A stretch of DNA of 60,376 nt from Clostridia bacterium (GTDB taxonomy: Bacteria; Bacillota; Clostridia; Christensenellales; QALW01): the NCBI GenBank assembly GCA_900769815.1, contig CAAGID010000006.1:1-60376 (forward strand), in the 5' to 3' direction. Positions 39,024 to 49,355 of this stretch are shown piece by piece. Under the pieces are notes generated by a model. It was given only the letters and a program-made list of their open reading frames with translations, searched no databases and had not been told where the DNA came from. Made by a program: the position numbers and the translations under genes. Every line of letters begins with the position of its first letter. Position 1 is the first letter of the stretch.

Positions 39024-41509
39024 TTCAGTTCAAACCAAGTCCTTCCTGAATTTGTATCTGCACTTAAAGGTACGTTAAGCTCAAAAATGTTTTCCATTGC
39101 CTCTTTAAGAAGTGCTTTACACTCATTTTCATGTTTTTGAGGCGTTTCAATTATAAGCTCGTCGTGCACCTGAAGTATAAGCGTACCTAAATAAGGCTTT
39201 TCTTTAAGCAATTCATATACCTTAAGCATTGCAAGCTTAATAATATCTGCTGCACTTCCCTGAATGGGCGTATTCATTGCAACACGCTCGCCAAAGGAAC
39301 GCACGTTATAATTCTGTGCACGAAGCTCTTTAATTTCACGGCGTCTGCCCATAATGGTCTTGGCATAACCGTAGCATTTTGCTTCGCTTACACTTTCCTT
39401 TAAATATTTTTCAACCTGCGGGTATCTTTCAAAATACTTTTCCATAAATACAGCGGCTTCTTTTCGTGTTGAGCCTATATTTTTTGAAAGCCCGAAATCG
39501 CTTATACCGTAAACGATACCGAAGTTTACCGCCTTTGCCTGAGAGCGTTCCGAGGACGTAACCTCACTTATATCCTTACCCAGAACCTCGGCAGCAGTGC
39601 GTGCGTGAATATCCTCGTTATTCTTAAATGCGTTTATAAGGGTCTCGTCATTTGAAAGGTGTGCTAGAATTCTTAATTCAATTTGAGAATAGTCAGCATT
39701 TACTAAAACATTGCCCTCCTCTGCAACGAAGGCACGTCTTATTGCCCTGCCTGCTTCGTAACGAACGGGAATATTCTGTAGGTTGGGCTCAGTGCTTGAA
39801 ATTCTGCCCGTTGCCGTAACTGCCTGCTTAAAGGTAGTGTGAATTTTATTATCCTTTGGCGAAATTAAAGAATACATACCGTCAACGTAAGTACTTTTTA
39901 ATTTTTGTAACTGACGGTATTCAATAATAGGTGCGATAATGGGATGCTCTAAAGCCTCAAGGACATCGTTATCAGTTGAAAAACCGCGCTTTGTTTTCTT
40001 TTGTGCGGGCAAACCTAAATCTGTAAACAAAACTTCAGAAAGCTGAATGGGACTGTTTACGTTAAACTCCTTACCTGCAAGGAAGTAAATTTCCCTTAAA
40101 AGCTCGTTTATTCTTAAAGAAAACTCATTTCCAAGCTGACGCAATACGTCAGAATCAACGGAAAATCCTGCTTTTTCCATACTGTATAATACTTTTGCAA
40201 GGGGAATTTCAATATTGTTATAAAGCTCGGAAAGTCCTTTGTTTTCAAGGGCGGTCTGCTGTTTTTTATTTACGTAAAGTATGGCACAAGCTCCCGCTGT
40301 TGCAGAATATCTTTCCATTATTTTATCATAGGCAAAGTCCTCGTTGCCTGCATCAAGAAGATATTCTTTAAGCATTATATCGTCATAATTTTTTATTTCG
40401 CCAAAGAGATGCATCATTTTTTTAGCGTCATAGAAAACCTTTTTAATGCTTTTATCTTCAACGTAAGGTCTTAATTTTTCAATTGCACTTTCAAGGTCCA
40501 TTCCCATTGAAAGAAGATCATAGGAAAGGGAAATTTTATACTGTTTTTTTTCATCAAGAGCAACGAAAATTTCATCAGCACCCATATATATTGCCAAGGT
40601 GTTTCCTGAAAACTTGAAATTATCAAACTCAAGAGTTTCTGCTGAAAAAACTTCCTCCTTACCGCCTGCACGGTCATAAAGAGATTTGAACTGATACTTT
40701 TTAAAAAGCGCTATAGCCGTTTCATCATCGGCAGGTGTATATAAAGTATCTTCTAAAGGTAAAACAGGCACGTCTGTAACGATTGTTGCCAAGAATTTAG
40801 AATCAAAGGCATTTTCCTTGTCTGCACGGATTTTCTCCCCCATTTTACCTGGAATTTCATCAGCGTGCTCATAGAGATTTTCAATATTTGAATACTTTTC
40901 AATTAAGCCTAACGCCGTTTTTTCGCCTACGCCCTGAACACCGGGAATATTATCGGAGGAATCACCCATAAGTGCTTTAAGGTCGCAGACCTGATGGGCT
41001 TCAACACCGTAATTTTCCTTTAAATTATCAGGCGTAAGCATAATAAGTTCGGAAATACCTTTTTTAGTAAACCAAACAGTTACGTTCTTCGTTACAAGCT
41101 GAAAGGAGTCTCTGTCGCCTGTAAGAATTGCTGCTTGCCCACCTGCTTTCTCAGTTAGACGGGCGTAAGTGCCGATAATATCATCAGCCTCAAAGCCCGG
41201 CTTTTCAAAACAGAATACACCAAGCTCCTTTAGAACCTCTTTTAAAAGGGGAATTTGCGGTACAAGCTCATCAGGCATTTTCTTTCTGCCTGCCTTATAT
41301 TCGCTGTAATGCTTATGGCGAAAGGTAGGATGCTTTAAATCAAAGGCACAAACGATATTATCAGGCTGATATTCGTCAACCGCCTTATAAAACATCCTTA
41401 AAAATCCATAAACGGCATTGGTGTATACGCCCTCATCGTTAGTAAGTATGGGGAGGGCGTAAAATGCGCGGTTTATGAGACTGTTACCGTCAATTAAAAG
41501 TGTTTTCAT
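39020..41509 (-). CDS. polA: DNA polymerase I
   Basis: An 829-residue enzyme for gap filling and primer removal. The 5'-3' exonuclease domain fills about 1-290 (LLIDGNSLINRAFYALP, GDSSDNIPGVQGVGEKTAL). The middle proofreading-like domain lacks the DxE metal site, so 3'-5' activity is probably lost, as in other Gram-positive forms. The polymerase domain (about 420-829) has DYSQIELRILAH, RSQAKAVNFGIVYGIS and the catalytic VHDELI. Intact. Confidence 0.97.
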   Translation of the reverse strand: MKTLLIDGNSLINRAFYALPILTNDEGVYTNAVYGFLRMFYKAVDEYQPDNIVCAFDLKHPTFRHKHYSEYKAGRKKMPDELVPQIPLLKEVLKELGVFCFEKPGFEADDIIGTYARLTEKAGGQAAILTGDRDSFQLVTKNVTVWFTKKGISELIMLTPDNLKENYGVEAHQVCDLKALMGDSSDNIPGVQGVGEKTALGLIEKYSNIENLYEHADEIPGKMGEKIRADKENAFDSKFLATIVTDVPVLPLEDTLYTPADDETAIALFKKYQFKSLYDRAGGKEEVFSAETLEFDNFKFSGNTLAIYMGADEIFVALDEKKQYKISLSYDLLSMGMDLESAIEKLRPYVEDKSIKKVFYDAKKMMHLFGEIKNYDDIMLKEYLLDAGNEDFAYDKIMERYSATAGACAILYVNKKQQTALENKGLSELYNNIEIPLAKVLYSMEKAGFSVDSDVLRQLGNEFSLRINELLREIYFLAGKEFNVNSPIQLSEVLFTDLGLPAQKKTKRGFSTDNDVLEALEHPIIAPIIEYRQLQKLKSTYVDGMYSLISPKDNKIHTTFKQAVTATGRISSTEPNLQNIPVRYEAGRAIRRAFVAEEGNVLVNADYSQIELRILAHLSNDETLINAFKNNEDIHARTAAEVLGKDISEVTSSERSQAKAVNFGIVYGISDFGLSKNIGSTRKEAAVFMEKYFERYPQVEKYLKESVSEAKCYGYAKTIMGRRREIKELRAQNYNVRSFGERVAMNTPIQGSAADIIKLAMLKVYELLKEKPYLGTLILQVHDELIIETPQKHENECKALLKEAMENIFELNVPLSADTNSGRTWFELK

Positions 41510-41515
41510 AAAAAT

Positions 41516-44500
41516 CTATCCTTTAGGGAAGTAGTATCCGAACCAGCCATCCTGCCAACGAAGCCACGTTCCAACGTATTCACGGGAAACGGAGGTACCT
41601 GTCCAGATAGGAAGGAACATTACAAAAGTTACTGCCGCAACAACCGTCAATATAATAGCCACGGTTGTGCCTATGGGCTTGTTAATTCTTGAAATCGTGC
41701 GGAGAATATAAACTGTAAAGAAAATTATAAAGGGTACCGTTGCAAAATAATGATAGATGAAAATGCATCTGTTAATACCCATCCAGGGCACAAGGTTACA
41801 GGCAACTCCTATTAAAAGGAATAAGAGTGTGCGGGTATCTCTTTCTAAAGCATCAGAAGTATCCTCATCCCCTGCACCAAACAAGTTTAAGAAAGCGTTT
41901 GATTTTTTATCAGAGCCTGAAACGAAGGTCTTTTCAGTAAAGAGCCTTGAAACCAATACACCGATACCTGCTAAGGTTGCTATAAGGCCTGAATACCACA
42001 CGATAGGATTACCGAAGGCATAAATTGCCGACATATTTTCAGCATTCTGCGGTCCTGAGTAATAGAACATAGGAATTTTCATTGTAGGCCAGGTGTACCA
42101 ATCACTTTGATATGGGTGGGTTGCCTCAAGCTTTGAATGGTAATTAAACATTGCCTCTTGATTGGAAATAATAATATCATACCATTTTCTTGTTTCCGTT
42201 TCAGCATTCCAATAGGGGTAATAGGATAAACAATAGATAATTAAGGGAATCACAATAAACACGCCAATACAGAAAAGTATTGTATATATACTATTCATTC
42301 CGCAGGAGTTTATAATATGGTTAAGATATTTCTTTTCCTCTCCCGTTGCTTTTTTTACGTTATCCACCGCTATGGAATATTCTCTCCACCTGCGTATCAT
42401 AACTATAAAGAAGATAACTGCAAGTCCTGCACCTGCATAAAGACAAATCCACTTACTTGCCGCACCTAAGCCGAAGCAAAGCCCGCAAAGACCGAGAGGC
42501 AGGAATGTTTTTTTCAAAGGTACGTCATAGAACGACAGACTTTGATACCAATACATAAACAGGAACATTAAGATTATAAACAGCACACCAAAGGAGTCGA
42601 TGGTAGCAATTCGTGTTTGTACGTAGTGCATACCGTCACAAGCCATAAGCATTGCTGTTATTGTTGCCCAGCTTGTTTTCCTAAACATTAAAAATCCAAG
42701 GAAGAACATTGCAGGTACCATTAAAACACCTGCCACAGTGCCTGCAAAACGCCAAGCAAAAGGTGTCATACCCATTAAGGACACGCACCAGGACATCATA
42801 TCCTTGCCAAGAGGCGGATGAGTCCATTCATATATTGAATGACCGTTTGCACTTTCATAAGCAGTACGTGCGTGATAGATTTCATCAAAGTACATACTGT
42901 TCATATAGGTTGCACCCTCCGGGGGTACGAGGTCCTGCTCGTCAAAGACATTTTTAGCGTTTTCATCAGATGCAATAATCTCTTTTATGGGAATGGTTCT
43001 TTCAGCTTCCTTTGATTCAAAGAATCCTACTTCAATAAGTTTAAGATATTGCGTTTCTGCCGTTATAAGCACGTATCTTGCTTTTCCCGATACAGAAATA
43101 TTGTACCAGTAATATAGGTTGCTCTCCTGAACAGATAAGGTGTTCTGTTTAGTCCACTCAATACCGTCTTCTGAGAAATATACACCAAAACTGCCCTTTG
43201 TAAGACTTGTTCTGTAATAACCTCGGTCAATGTTCTTTACTTCTCCGAAGTCTGCAATAACGTAATCAGCAAGAGTTGTAATATTCCAGATTTTGCCCGT
43301 TGTATATGAGGGTGTTTCGTTTAAGGTATGTCTTTCATCAAAGACATTATGAATTTCATCGCCATCCAAAGCGACAGAATCATCTTTATAAATTGTTGTT
43401 ACTTGTGCTTCAGGATAGCTTTTAATTTCCATTTCACCGATAAGAGCGCCGTCATTTTTAATTAAAATGCTTGCCGCTCTTTCAAGGCTTTCATCGGGAA
43501 TAAGTAATTCACCGTCTGCCCAGCCTTCGCCGTCAGATTTAACAAGAATAGCGTCTATCCATTCTTCATTTGTTTCAGTACTTATTATCTCTGAGGGAAC
43601 GGCTATAGTAAACTGTCCTGCTTCTTTAAAGTATGCTCTTATTCCGTAAACTGCGGTAAGGTCTGAAAACTCAAAAGTATAATTTCCGCCTGTTGTCCAG
43701 AAAGTTTCAGGTCCTTTAGGCTCAATTTTGCCTCTGGAATAGCTTTCCTGGTCATCGAAAAGATTTTCTGCCGCACCGCTTATTGCGTTTACGGGTACAA
43801 CCTGCTGTGACGTTTTATTTATTTCAAGAGGAACATTATCCTTTAAAATTACCGCTTCGCTTATATTTACCGCTGATGAGGTTACAAATTTTACGTATCT
43901 TGCCTTGCCTGCACCAGCCATATCTTTCCATCCGTCAGTGCTGTCAACAGCTGCAGTAGCGTGGTAAGTATAGTTTTCGCCGTCATCAGAAAGATATACC
44001 TTTATCATTCCGTTTGCTGAGGCGCTTAAATATTTAATGGAGTCGAATTCCTTTGCTTCACCTAAATCAGCAACGGCATACACCTCTGTTTTTTTATCAG
44101 CATACCAGAAGTTCTGTGCCGCTTTAACGTCACCTAAATCCTTAAATGCAAAGCAAGCGTATACTGTAGTAATTATAAAGCAAATAAGAATTTCTTTCCA
44201 CGTAACCTTAGGCAAGTGGTAGTTTCTTCTCTTTAACAGCTTTGTTAAATTGCTTTCGGGTTTTATTTTTTGAGAATTTGCAGTATTCTTATTTACAGAG
44301 TTAACTACCTTCTTTTTACCCATTAAAATAGTTTCCTTTTTAAACATAAGTGAAATAGTAACGTAAACTTGGAATATAAACAATGCGACCGTTAAGAATG
44401 AGCCTATTTTAAATATGCTTTCGTTAATGGAAGCAACATCACTGTTAGCAAAGTATACTCCTGCTTCCTCATAAAGGAACATTAAGCCTGCCGTATTTAT

Positions 44501-46471
44501 GAAGTTAAGAAGTCCGTATCCGAAGGAGATAATAAGAAGTTTTATATCCTTAAAGTGAACGTAGCTCATTAGAGTCATCATAATTACGGGGAACATATAT
44601 CTTTCGTGAGTTCTTGTTGAGACGGTTACTGCACCTGCAACCATAAGTGCACCTAGAAGCCAGAACCAGCCTGAAGGAATAATTCTTGTGTTTCTCTTTT
44701 TTGAATTGTTTTCAATGGCACGTGAAAGAAGGAACAAGAAAATGCCGACCACTAAAATTCCTACAACCCATAAAAGTGCCGTTCCTAATGCACCGTAGGT
44801 TACGCCTTCCGAAACTTCTGCACTTGAAGGTACCCACTGACCGTCAAGAAGTCCCATAAGACCAAATGAGGATAAGGTTGCATAATCGTATGATCCAAGG
44901 GTGTTAAAATACATACCGATAAGCCAATCGCCCTCGATTTTATTTTGTGCAAGATACACCTCTCCGGGATTCATAACGGTAGAAAGCAGTGCAAAAATAC
45001 CTATGGAAATAAGGAGTCCGCCAAAGCCTTTTACAAGACGCATCGTTGCGCTTTTTGAATCCTTATCGGAAAAATCAAGATAAATTAAATAGAATTCGTG
45101 AATAGCCGCCAACAGCATAACGGGTCCGAATAAAATTGCCTGAGGCTTAAACAAAAGACCTATAAAGAAGGTAACGACGGATAAACCGAATTGGTCCTTA
45201 TCAATAAGCCAGAAGGTTATAAGCATAAAGAGAACGAGCACCGAATCAACCTGACCCCAAAGTGCCGAGTTTACAATGGCGGTAGGTAGCAATGCATAGC
45301 CTATACCTAAAAGTGCCGCCATCTTTTCGCCAACGTATTTTTTTGCAATGAGAGCAAGCATAATTGCTGAAATGGCATCGCAAATCATCGCAGGCGATTT
45401 AAGGAATAAAAGTGCCGCCTTTGTACCTTCGGGAAGCACCTCGATAGCTGAAATGTTTGCCTGCTGAAGGGTCATAAGTGTTCCGGTTTCTATGCCGAAA
45501 AGCTTGGCCAAAGAAGATACCATACCAAGCACCATCATATATAAGGGCGGATAATCACAGAAGCCAGCCTTCTGATAGAAGTTAGAAATTCCTTCCGATG
45601 CCATAGTATTGCCCCAAGAGGTAAAGCACTTAATATCAACCAAAAAGCCTGCATAAAGGGTTGAAGCAATAAATCTAATGATAAGTGCAACGCCTACAAA
45701 AATAAACATATGACGCATATTAAAATTCAGTTCTTTATATGCCCAGAAAAGGAATGCGCCAAGCACAAGGAAAAGAATAATGCCGGTAACGGAAACGTTT
45801 ACAATAATATCGTTATCGTCTTTTTTCTGTTTTTCGCTATCTGAGTTATTATCTTGAGAACTTGAAAACTCAAAAGTATCCATTGAATATGCAGCTGCAC
45901 CCTTAGGAAGTTCATCGATACGTGTAAAAGAAACGTCATCAAAATAAGCTATACCTGAAGCATCTGCCGCATAACCGCCAAGACGTAATGCAACGTTAAC
46001 GCTTTCAGTATCCTTGCCAGTTTTACCGTAAAGAGTTACTTTTGTCCAATCAGTATTGCTTTTAACGTAGGAACTTTGGCAATAGGTCTGTAAAAATCCT
46101 ATGCTTGCCCCCGATTCAGCTTCACGCTGCTGAATAAGCTCAGTTTTAACCCAAGCTGAAAGGCAGTAATAAGAATCAGGCATTACCTCAACGCTCTGAA
46201 TAAACCTTGCATCGTTAAAATCTGAGCTTTCTATTTTTATTACGTTTTTGCCTGAGGGTGCAGTTGCATCCTCTACAACTTGATAGGCTTCAACAGGTGT
46301 GGATACATCATACCTATCAAGCTTCCAGCCTTCAATTTCAACACCCGTGCCTTGCTCAAAATTGGGGTTAGTTAAAAGATTTTCATTTACCGGCTGGTCA
46401 ATATCTTTTTTGCAGGAACAAAAAAGCAACGTCAGCAACAGTAAAATTGCTAAAGCAATTCGTTTTTTCAT
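41516..46471 (-). CDS. Double GT-C glycosyltransferase fusion with carbohydrate-binding-like domains
   Basis: A 1651-residue protein. A lipoprotein-like signal (LLFCSC, Cys20) leads to a galactose-binding-like domain (about 30-200; NPNFEQGTGVEIEGWKLD). Then comes a first GT-C membrane module (about 230-740; DIKCFTSWGNTM, DYPPLYMMVLG, STRTHERYMFPV). Two discoidin/F5-8-like regions follow (about 790-1130). The C-terminal module is like protein O-mannosyltransferases (GT39): MYFDEIYHARTAYE with the Asp-Glu pair, then YEWTHPPLGKDMMSW. It probably moves sugars from a lipid carrier to an exported acceptor. The gene lies unusually between yraN and polA. Confidence 0.85.
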   Translation of the reverse strand: MKKRIALAILLLLTLLFCSCKKDIDQPVNENLLTNPNFEQGTGVEIEGWKLDRYDVSTPVEAYQVVEDATAPSGKNVIKIESSDFNDARFIQSVEVMPDSYYCLSAWVKTELIQQREAESGASIGFLQTYCQSSYVKSNTDWTKVTLYGKTGKDTESVNVALRLGGYAADASGIAYFDDVSFTRIDELPKGAAAYSMDTFEFSSSQDNNSDSEKQKKDDNDIIVNVSVTGIILFLVLGAFLFWAYKELNFNMRHMFIFVGVALIIRFIASTLYAGFLVDIKCFTSWGNTMASEGISNFYQKAGFCDYPPLYMMVLGMVSSLAKLFGIETGTLMTLQQANISAIEVLPEGTKAALLFLKSPAMICDAISAIMLALIAKKYVGEKMAALLGIGYALLPTAIVNSALWGQVDSVLVLFMLITFWLIDKDQFGLSVVTFFIGLLFKPQAILFGPVMLLAAIHEFYLIYLDFSDKDSKSATMRLVKGFGGLLISIGIFALLSTVMNPGEVYLAQNKIEGDWLIGMYFNTLGSYDYATLSSFGLMGLLDGQWVPSSAEVSEGVTYGALGTALLWVVGILVVGIFLFLLSRAIENNSKKRNTRIIPSGWFWLLGALMVAGAVTVSTRTHERYMFPVIMMTLMSYVHFKDIKLLIISFGYGLLNFINTAGLMFLYEEAGVYFANSDVASINESIFKIGSFLTVALFIFQVYVTISLMFKKETILMGKKKVVNSVNKNTANSQKIKPESNLTKLLKRRNYHLPKVTWKEILICFIITTVYACFAFKDLGDVKAAQNFWYADKKTEVYAVADLGEAKEFDSIKYLSASANGMIKVYLSDDGENYTYHATAAVDSTDGWKDMAGAGKARYVKFVTSSAVNISEAVILKDNVPLEINKTSQQVVPVNAISGAAENLFDDQESYSRGKIEPKGPETFWTTGGNYTFEFSDLTAVYGIRAYFKEAGQFTIAVPSEIISTETNEEWIDAILVKSDGEGWADGELLIPDESLERAASILIKNDGALIGEMEIKSYPEAQVTTIYKDDSVALDGDEIHNVFDERHTLNETPSYTTGKIWNITTLADYVIADFGEVKNIDRGYYRTSLTKGSFGVYFSEDGIEWTKQNTLSVQESNLYYWYNISVSGKARYVLITAETQYLKLIEVGFFESKEAERTIPIKEIIASDENAKNVFDEQDLVPPEGATYMNSMYFDEIYHARTAYESANGHSIYEWTHPPLGKDMMSWCVSLMGMTPFAWRFAGTVAGVLMVPAMFFLGFLMFRKTSWATITAMLMACDGMHYVQTRIATIDSFGVLFIILMFLFMYWYQSLSFYDVPLKKTFLPLGLCGLCFGLGAASKWICLYAGAGLAVIFFIVMIRRWREYSIAVDNVKKATGEEKKYLNHIINSCGMNSIYTILFCIGVFIVIPLIIYCLSYYPYWNAETETRKWYDIIISNQEAMFNYHSKLEATHPYQSDWYTWPTMKIPMFYYSGPQNAENMSAIYAFGNPIVWYSGLIATLAGIGVLVSRLFTEKTFVSGSDKKSNAFLNLFGAGDEDTSDALERDTRTLLFLLIGVACNLVPWMGINRCIFIYHYFATVPFIIFFTVYILRTISRINKPIGTTVAIILTVVAAVTFVMFLPIWTGTSVSREYVGTWLRWQDGWFGYYFPKG

Positions 46472-46483
46472 AAGAAATCTCCT

Positions 46484-46837
46484 TTAAAATGCATTTTCAA
46501 TAAGCTTTATTCTTTGTTCGTTATCTATGAGGGTTATTTCTAAAACGTCGAAACGGCAAGTTTCTTCCTTTTTTAATTTGAAACACATATAATGTTCAGC
46601 ACCGTAACGGATATTATCTTGCTTTCTTTTTGTAACCGCTTCACGGCCGTAGCCCTGTTTAAGACTTGTACGTAATTTTACCTCAACAAAAACAAGCATT
46701 TTATTGTGTCTTGCTATAATATCAATTTCGGAAAACCTTGAGGCATGATAATTCTTTTCTAAAATCTTATATCCTTGTTGTTTTAAGTATTTTTCAGCGA
46801 TTTCCTCGCCTTGAGCACCTACTTTACACAAATTCAT
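46484..46837 (-). CDS. YraN family nuclease-fold protein (UPF0102)
   Basis: A 117-residue protein with the restriction-endonuclease-like core: GAQGEEIAEKYLKQQGYKILEKNY, EIDIIARHNKMLVFVEVKLR with the D...ExK metal site, and a C-terminal RFDVLEIT. Its role is uncertain; it is usually beside rnhB, as here (four-base overlap). Confidence 0.92.
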   Translation of the reverse strand: MNLCKVGAQGEEIAEKYLKQQGYKILEKNYHASRFSEIDIIARHNKMLVFVEVKLRTSLKQGYGREAVTKRKQDNIRYGAEHYMCFKLKKEETCRFDVLEITLIDNEQRIKLIENAF

Positions 46838-47424
46838 AATATCTTGGTTAGAAAGCTTCTTCTGTGATATGGACAGGGTCCGTAAGCTTTTATCATTTCA
46901 ATATGTTCCTTTGTTCCGTAGCCTTTATGCTTTTTAAATTTATACATTGGATATTCTTCATCAATTTTCTTCATAAGCCTGTCCCTTGTTACCTTTGCAA
47001 TAATGCTTGCTGCGCCAATGCTTAAAGAAAGAGCATCTCCGCCGATTACAAATCTTTCGTTTTCAATGGCGTCAATGGTAAAGTTGCCGTCAATAAGTAA
47101 AAAATCAGGTTTTTTCGGTAATCCTTCAACGGCTTTTCTCATACAAAGCTTTGTTGCTTCACGGATATTTATTTCGTCAATGGTCTTTGCGTCAACAAGG
47201 GCACAGGAAACTATTGCTTTTTCCATTATTTCATCATAAAGTGCTTCACGCTTTTTTTCAGAAAGCTTTTTCGAATCGTTTATTCCGAGGGGAATATTAT
47301 TTTTGTCTAAAATTACGCAGGCAGCGGAAACGGGGCCTGCCAAAGGACCTCTGCCTGCTTCATCTATACCGCCGATTACCGAAAAGCCTTTTTCAAAAAG
47401 CTCTTTTTCAAGGTCAAATGTCAT
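46834..47424 (-). CDS. rnhB: Ribonuclease HII
   Basis: A 196-residue nuclease that removes ribonucleotides from DNA. GIDEAGRGPLAGPVSAACVIL gives the DEAGRG catalytic pair, LLIDGNF the third acid and ASIIAKVTRDRLM the later helix. GGAGG lies six bases before the ATG, inside the end of rbgA (11-base overlap). Confidence 0.96.
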   Translation of the reverse strand: MTFDLEKELFEKGFSVIGGIDEAGRGPLAGPVSAACVILDKNNIPLGINDSKKLSEKKREALYDEIMEKAIVSCALVDAKTIDEINIREATKLCMRKAVEGLPKKPDFLLIDGNFTIDAIENERFVIGGDALSLSIGAASIIAKVTRDRLMKKIDEEYPMYKFKKHKGYGTKEHIEMIKAYGPCPYHRRSFLTKIL

Positions 47425-48244
47425 CAGGCACCTCCAAAGTGATTTTTCCTATTGTACCTGCGCGGAATTCATCTAAAAGCACTCTTGCGCAACGTGAATA
47501 ATCATATTCTTTATTCTTTAAAAGGAATCCGCGTCTTTTGCAAATTGCTTCATAATCTTCTATTGCTTCCTCGCCTAAGGTAATACCGTAGCGTTCTTTT
47601 AAATTTTCAGGATATTTTTCCCTTAAATCCTTAATAAGCTCAAGGGCAAGCTCTTCGCGGTCAAGAATCTCATCATTTATTGAACCGGTAAAGGCAAGAT
47701 ATTTGGCACTCTTCTGGTCATCAAGCCTTGGCCAGAGAAGTCCGGGAGAATCAAGTAAATCAACGGCACCTGTTTTTACCCATTGTTTGCCTCGTGTTAC
47801 GCCCGGCTTATCGCCCGTTTTTGCCTTTTGTGAGCCCGAAAGAGAGTTTATAAGGGTCGATTTACCTGCATTAGGTATGCCTGCGACAAGAGCACGCATA
47901 TTCCTTTGTATTCCCTTTGATTTAAAGTATTCAGCCTTTTCCGCCATAACTTTATTTATAAGATTTACAAGCTCGCCTTGACGGTTTTTAGCCGTAACCT
48001 TTAAGGCAGGAATATCCCTTTCTTTAAACCAGTTAAGCCATAATTCCGTCTTTTTATTATCGGCAAGGTCGGCTTTATTTAAAAGAACGACTCTGGGCTT
48101 ATTGAATTTTTCAATATCGGGATTTCCGCTTGAATATGGAATACGTGCGTCGCGAAGCTCAATAACAACGTCAATGAGCTTTAAGTTTTCCTCCATGATT
48201 CTCTTTGCGGCAGCCATATGGCCCGGATACCAGTTAATATGCAT
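47414..48244 (-). CDS. rbgA: Ribosome biogenesis GTPase RbgA (YlqF)
   Basis: A 276-residue circularly permuted GTPase for late 50S assembly. Motif order is G4 (LLNKADL), then G1 (GIPNAGKSTLINSL), then G3 (DSPGLLWP), the known cpGTPase order. The N terminus MHINWYPGHMAAAKRIM is typical. ATG 48244 has GGAG six bases upstream; an in-frame ATG four codons before it overlaps that site. Confidence 0.95.
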   Translation of the reverse strand: MHINWYPGHMAAAKRIMEENLKLIDVVIELRDARIPYSSGNPDIEKFNKPRVVLLNKADLADNKKTELWLNWFKERDIPALKVTAKNRQGELVNLINKVMAEKAEYFKSKGIQRNMRALVAGIPNAGKSTLINSLSGSQKAKTGDKPGVTRGKQWVKTGAVDLLDSPGLLWPRLDDQKSAKYLAFTGSINDEILDREELALELIKDLREKYPENLKERYGITLGEEAIEDYEAICKRRGFLLKNKEYDYSRCARVLLDEFRAGTIGKITLEVPDDI

Positions 48245-48329
48245 AGTCTTCTCCATTATATTGAATATATAATATATTATAACAGATATATAAAAAAAAT
48301 AAAAGCATTATTTTTGACTTAGTTTACAT

Positions 48330-48366
48330 AAAAAAGGAACGTCTCACGCATATGAGACGTCTTATT
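48330..48366 (-). terminator. Terminator of the LacI-type gene
   Basis: ACGTCTCA (48339-48346) pairs with TGAGACGT (48353-48360), followed on the minus strand by a T-run, just beyond the stop codon at 48369. Confidence 0.85.
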
Positions 48367-48368
48367 TT

Positions 48369-49286
48369 TTAAAGTGAACCTCGTTTTATTATTTTATGGG
48401 GAATATAACCGTCAAAAGTTCTTCCGTCAATAATATAATTTGTAACGGCTCTTGCGGTTTCAAAGGCATCGTGGCTTACCGAATCAATTAAAATATTAAA
48501 TTCATCAAGCATTTTAATATTATCAAAACCGATTATTCCCGCACCAAGATTTTTTGCATCAACAAAAAGTTTTACAGCATAGACGTCGGCAGGACAGATA
48601 AAGGCATTCTTCTTCCCCTCCTCAACCTGACTAACTGCACTGTAGGAATCGGTTATAACCTGTTCCGTGTTCGTGCACGCTTTAGAAAATGCCGTTAATC
48701 TTTCGCTCTGAGCAAAGGTAGAATTCTTAAGGAGATGGGGTTTTACGTAGATAAGACGGTTATAGCCTTTTTCTATGGCGTAATCGACAACTTCTTTCAT
48801 TGCAAGAGCGTTATTTATGCCGATGTACGGGATGCTTCTTAATTTATTCCCTACCGTAACCACGGGAATTTTTATTGATTGCAGGTAATCTTCAAACTCC
48901 GGTCCCTGATTTATAGGACAGATAACTATACCGTCAACCCCCATATGCACAAGAGATTCAATACATTCTCTTTCACGGCGTGTCTGCTTATTTGTAAACA
49001 TAACTATCGTTGAATAGCCTTTTCTCGAGGCACAATCCTCAATGTTAGTTAAAATATCGGCAAAATACTGATTATCAAGGTCGAAAAGAACTATCCCTAT
49101 AAGCTTTGATTTACCCATTTTCATAGCTTGTGCGTAAAAGTTAGGTTTATATCCATTTTCTTCGGCAACCTGAAGAATTCTCTTTTTTGTTTCTTCATTT
49201 ATGCCCTTACGGTTATTAAGTGCTCTGTCAACGGTGCCTTGTGATACGCCGCAAAGTTCTGCAATCTTTTTTGTTGAAATACCCAT
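48369..49286 (-). CDS. LacI family transcriptional regulator
   Basis: A 305-residue repressor. The N-terminal HTH reads STKKIAELCGVSQGTVDRALNNRKGI (LacI type), with the hinge helix after, and a periplasmic-binding-protein-like sensor domain (KLIGIVLFDLDNQYFADIL, GVDGIVICPINQ, AGIIGFDNIKMLDEF). ATG 49286 follows AAGGGTG. A palindrome lies between the promoter and the gene, so self-repression is likely. No target sugar genes lie next to it. Confidence 0.93.
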   Translation of the reverse strand: MGISTKKIAELCGVSQGTVDRALNNRKGINEETKKRILQVAEENGYKPNFYAQAMKMGKSKLIGIVLFDLDNQYFADILTNIEDCASRKGYSTIVMFTNKQTRRERECIESLVHMGVDGIVICPINQGPEFEDYLQSIKIPVVTVGNKLRSIPYIGINNALAMKEVVDYAIEKGYNRLIYVKPHLLKNSTFAQSERLTAFSKACTNTEQVITDSYSAVSQVEEGKKNAFICPADVYAVKLFVDAKNLGAGIIGFDNIKMLDEFNILIDSVSHDAFETARAVTNYIIDGRTFDGYIPHKIIKRGSL

Positions 49287-49308
49287 ATAAATCACCCTTA
49301 ATATATTG

Positions 49309-49324
49309 TCGTGTTCGTACACGA
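49309..49324. promoter_or_regulatory. Probable operator of the LacI-type gene
   Basis: TCGTGT (49309-49314) and ACACGA (49319-49324) are perfect inverted copies around TCGT. It lies three bases downstream of the -10 box, the right place for repression. Confidence 0.7.
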
Positions 49325-49326
49325 TA

Positions 49327-49355
49327 ATTATACAATAAAAACATCACTGTGTCAA
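49327..49355 (-). promoter_or_regulatory. Promoter of the LacI-type gene
   Basis: TTGACA (49350-49355) and TATAAT (49327-49332), 17 bases apart on the minus strand: perfect consensus. The -35 box lies inside the aroQ terminator stem. Confidence 0.9.
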
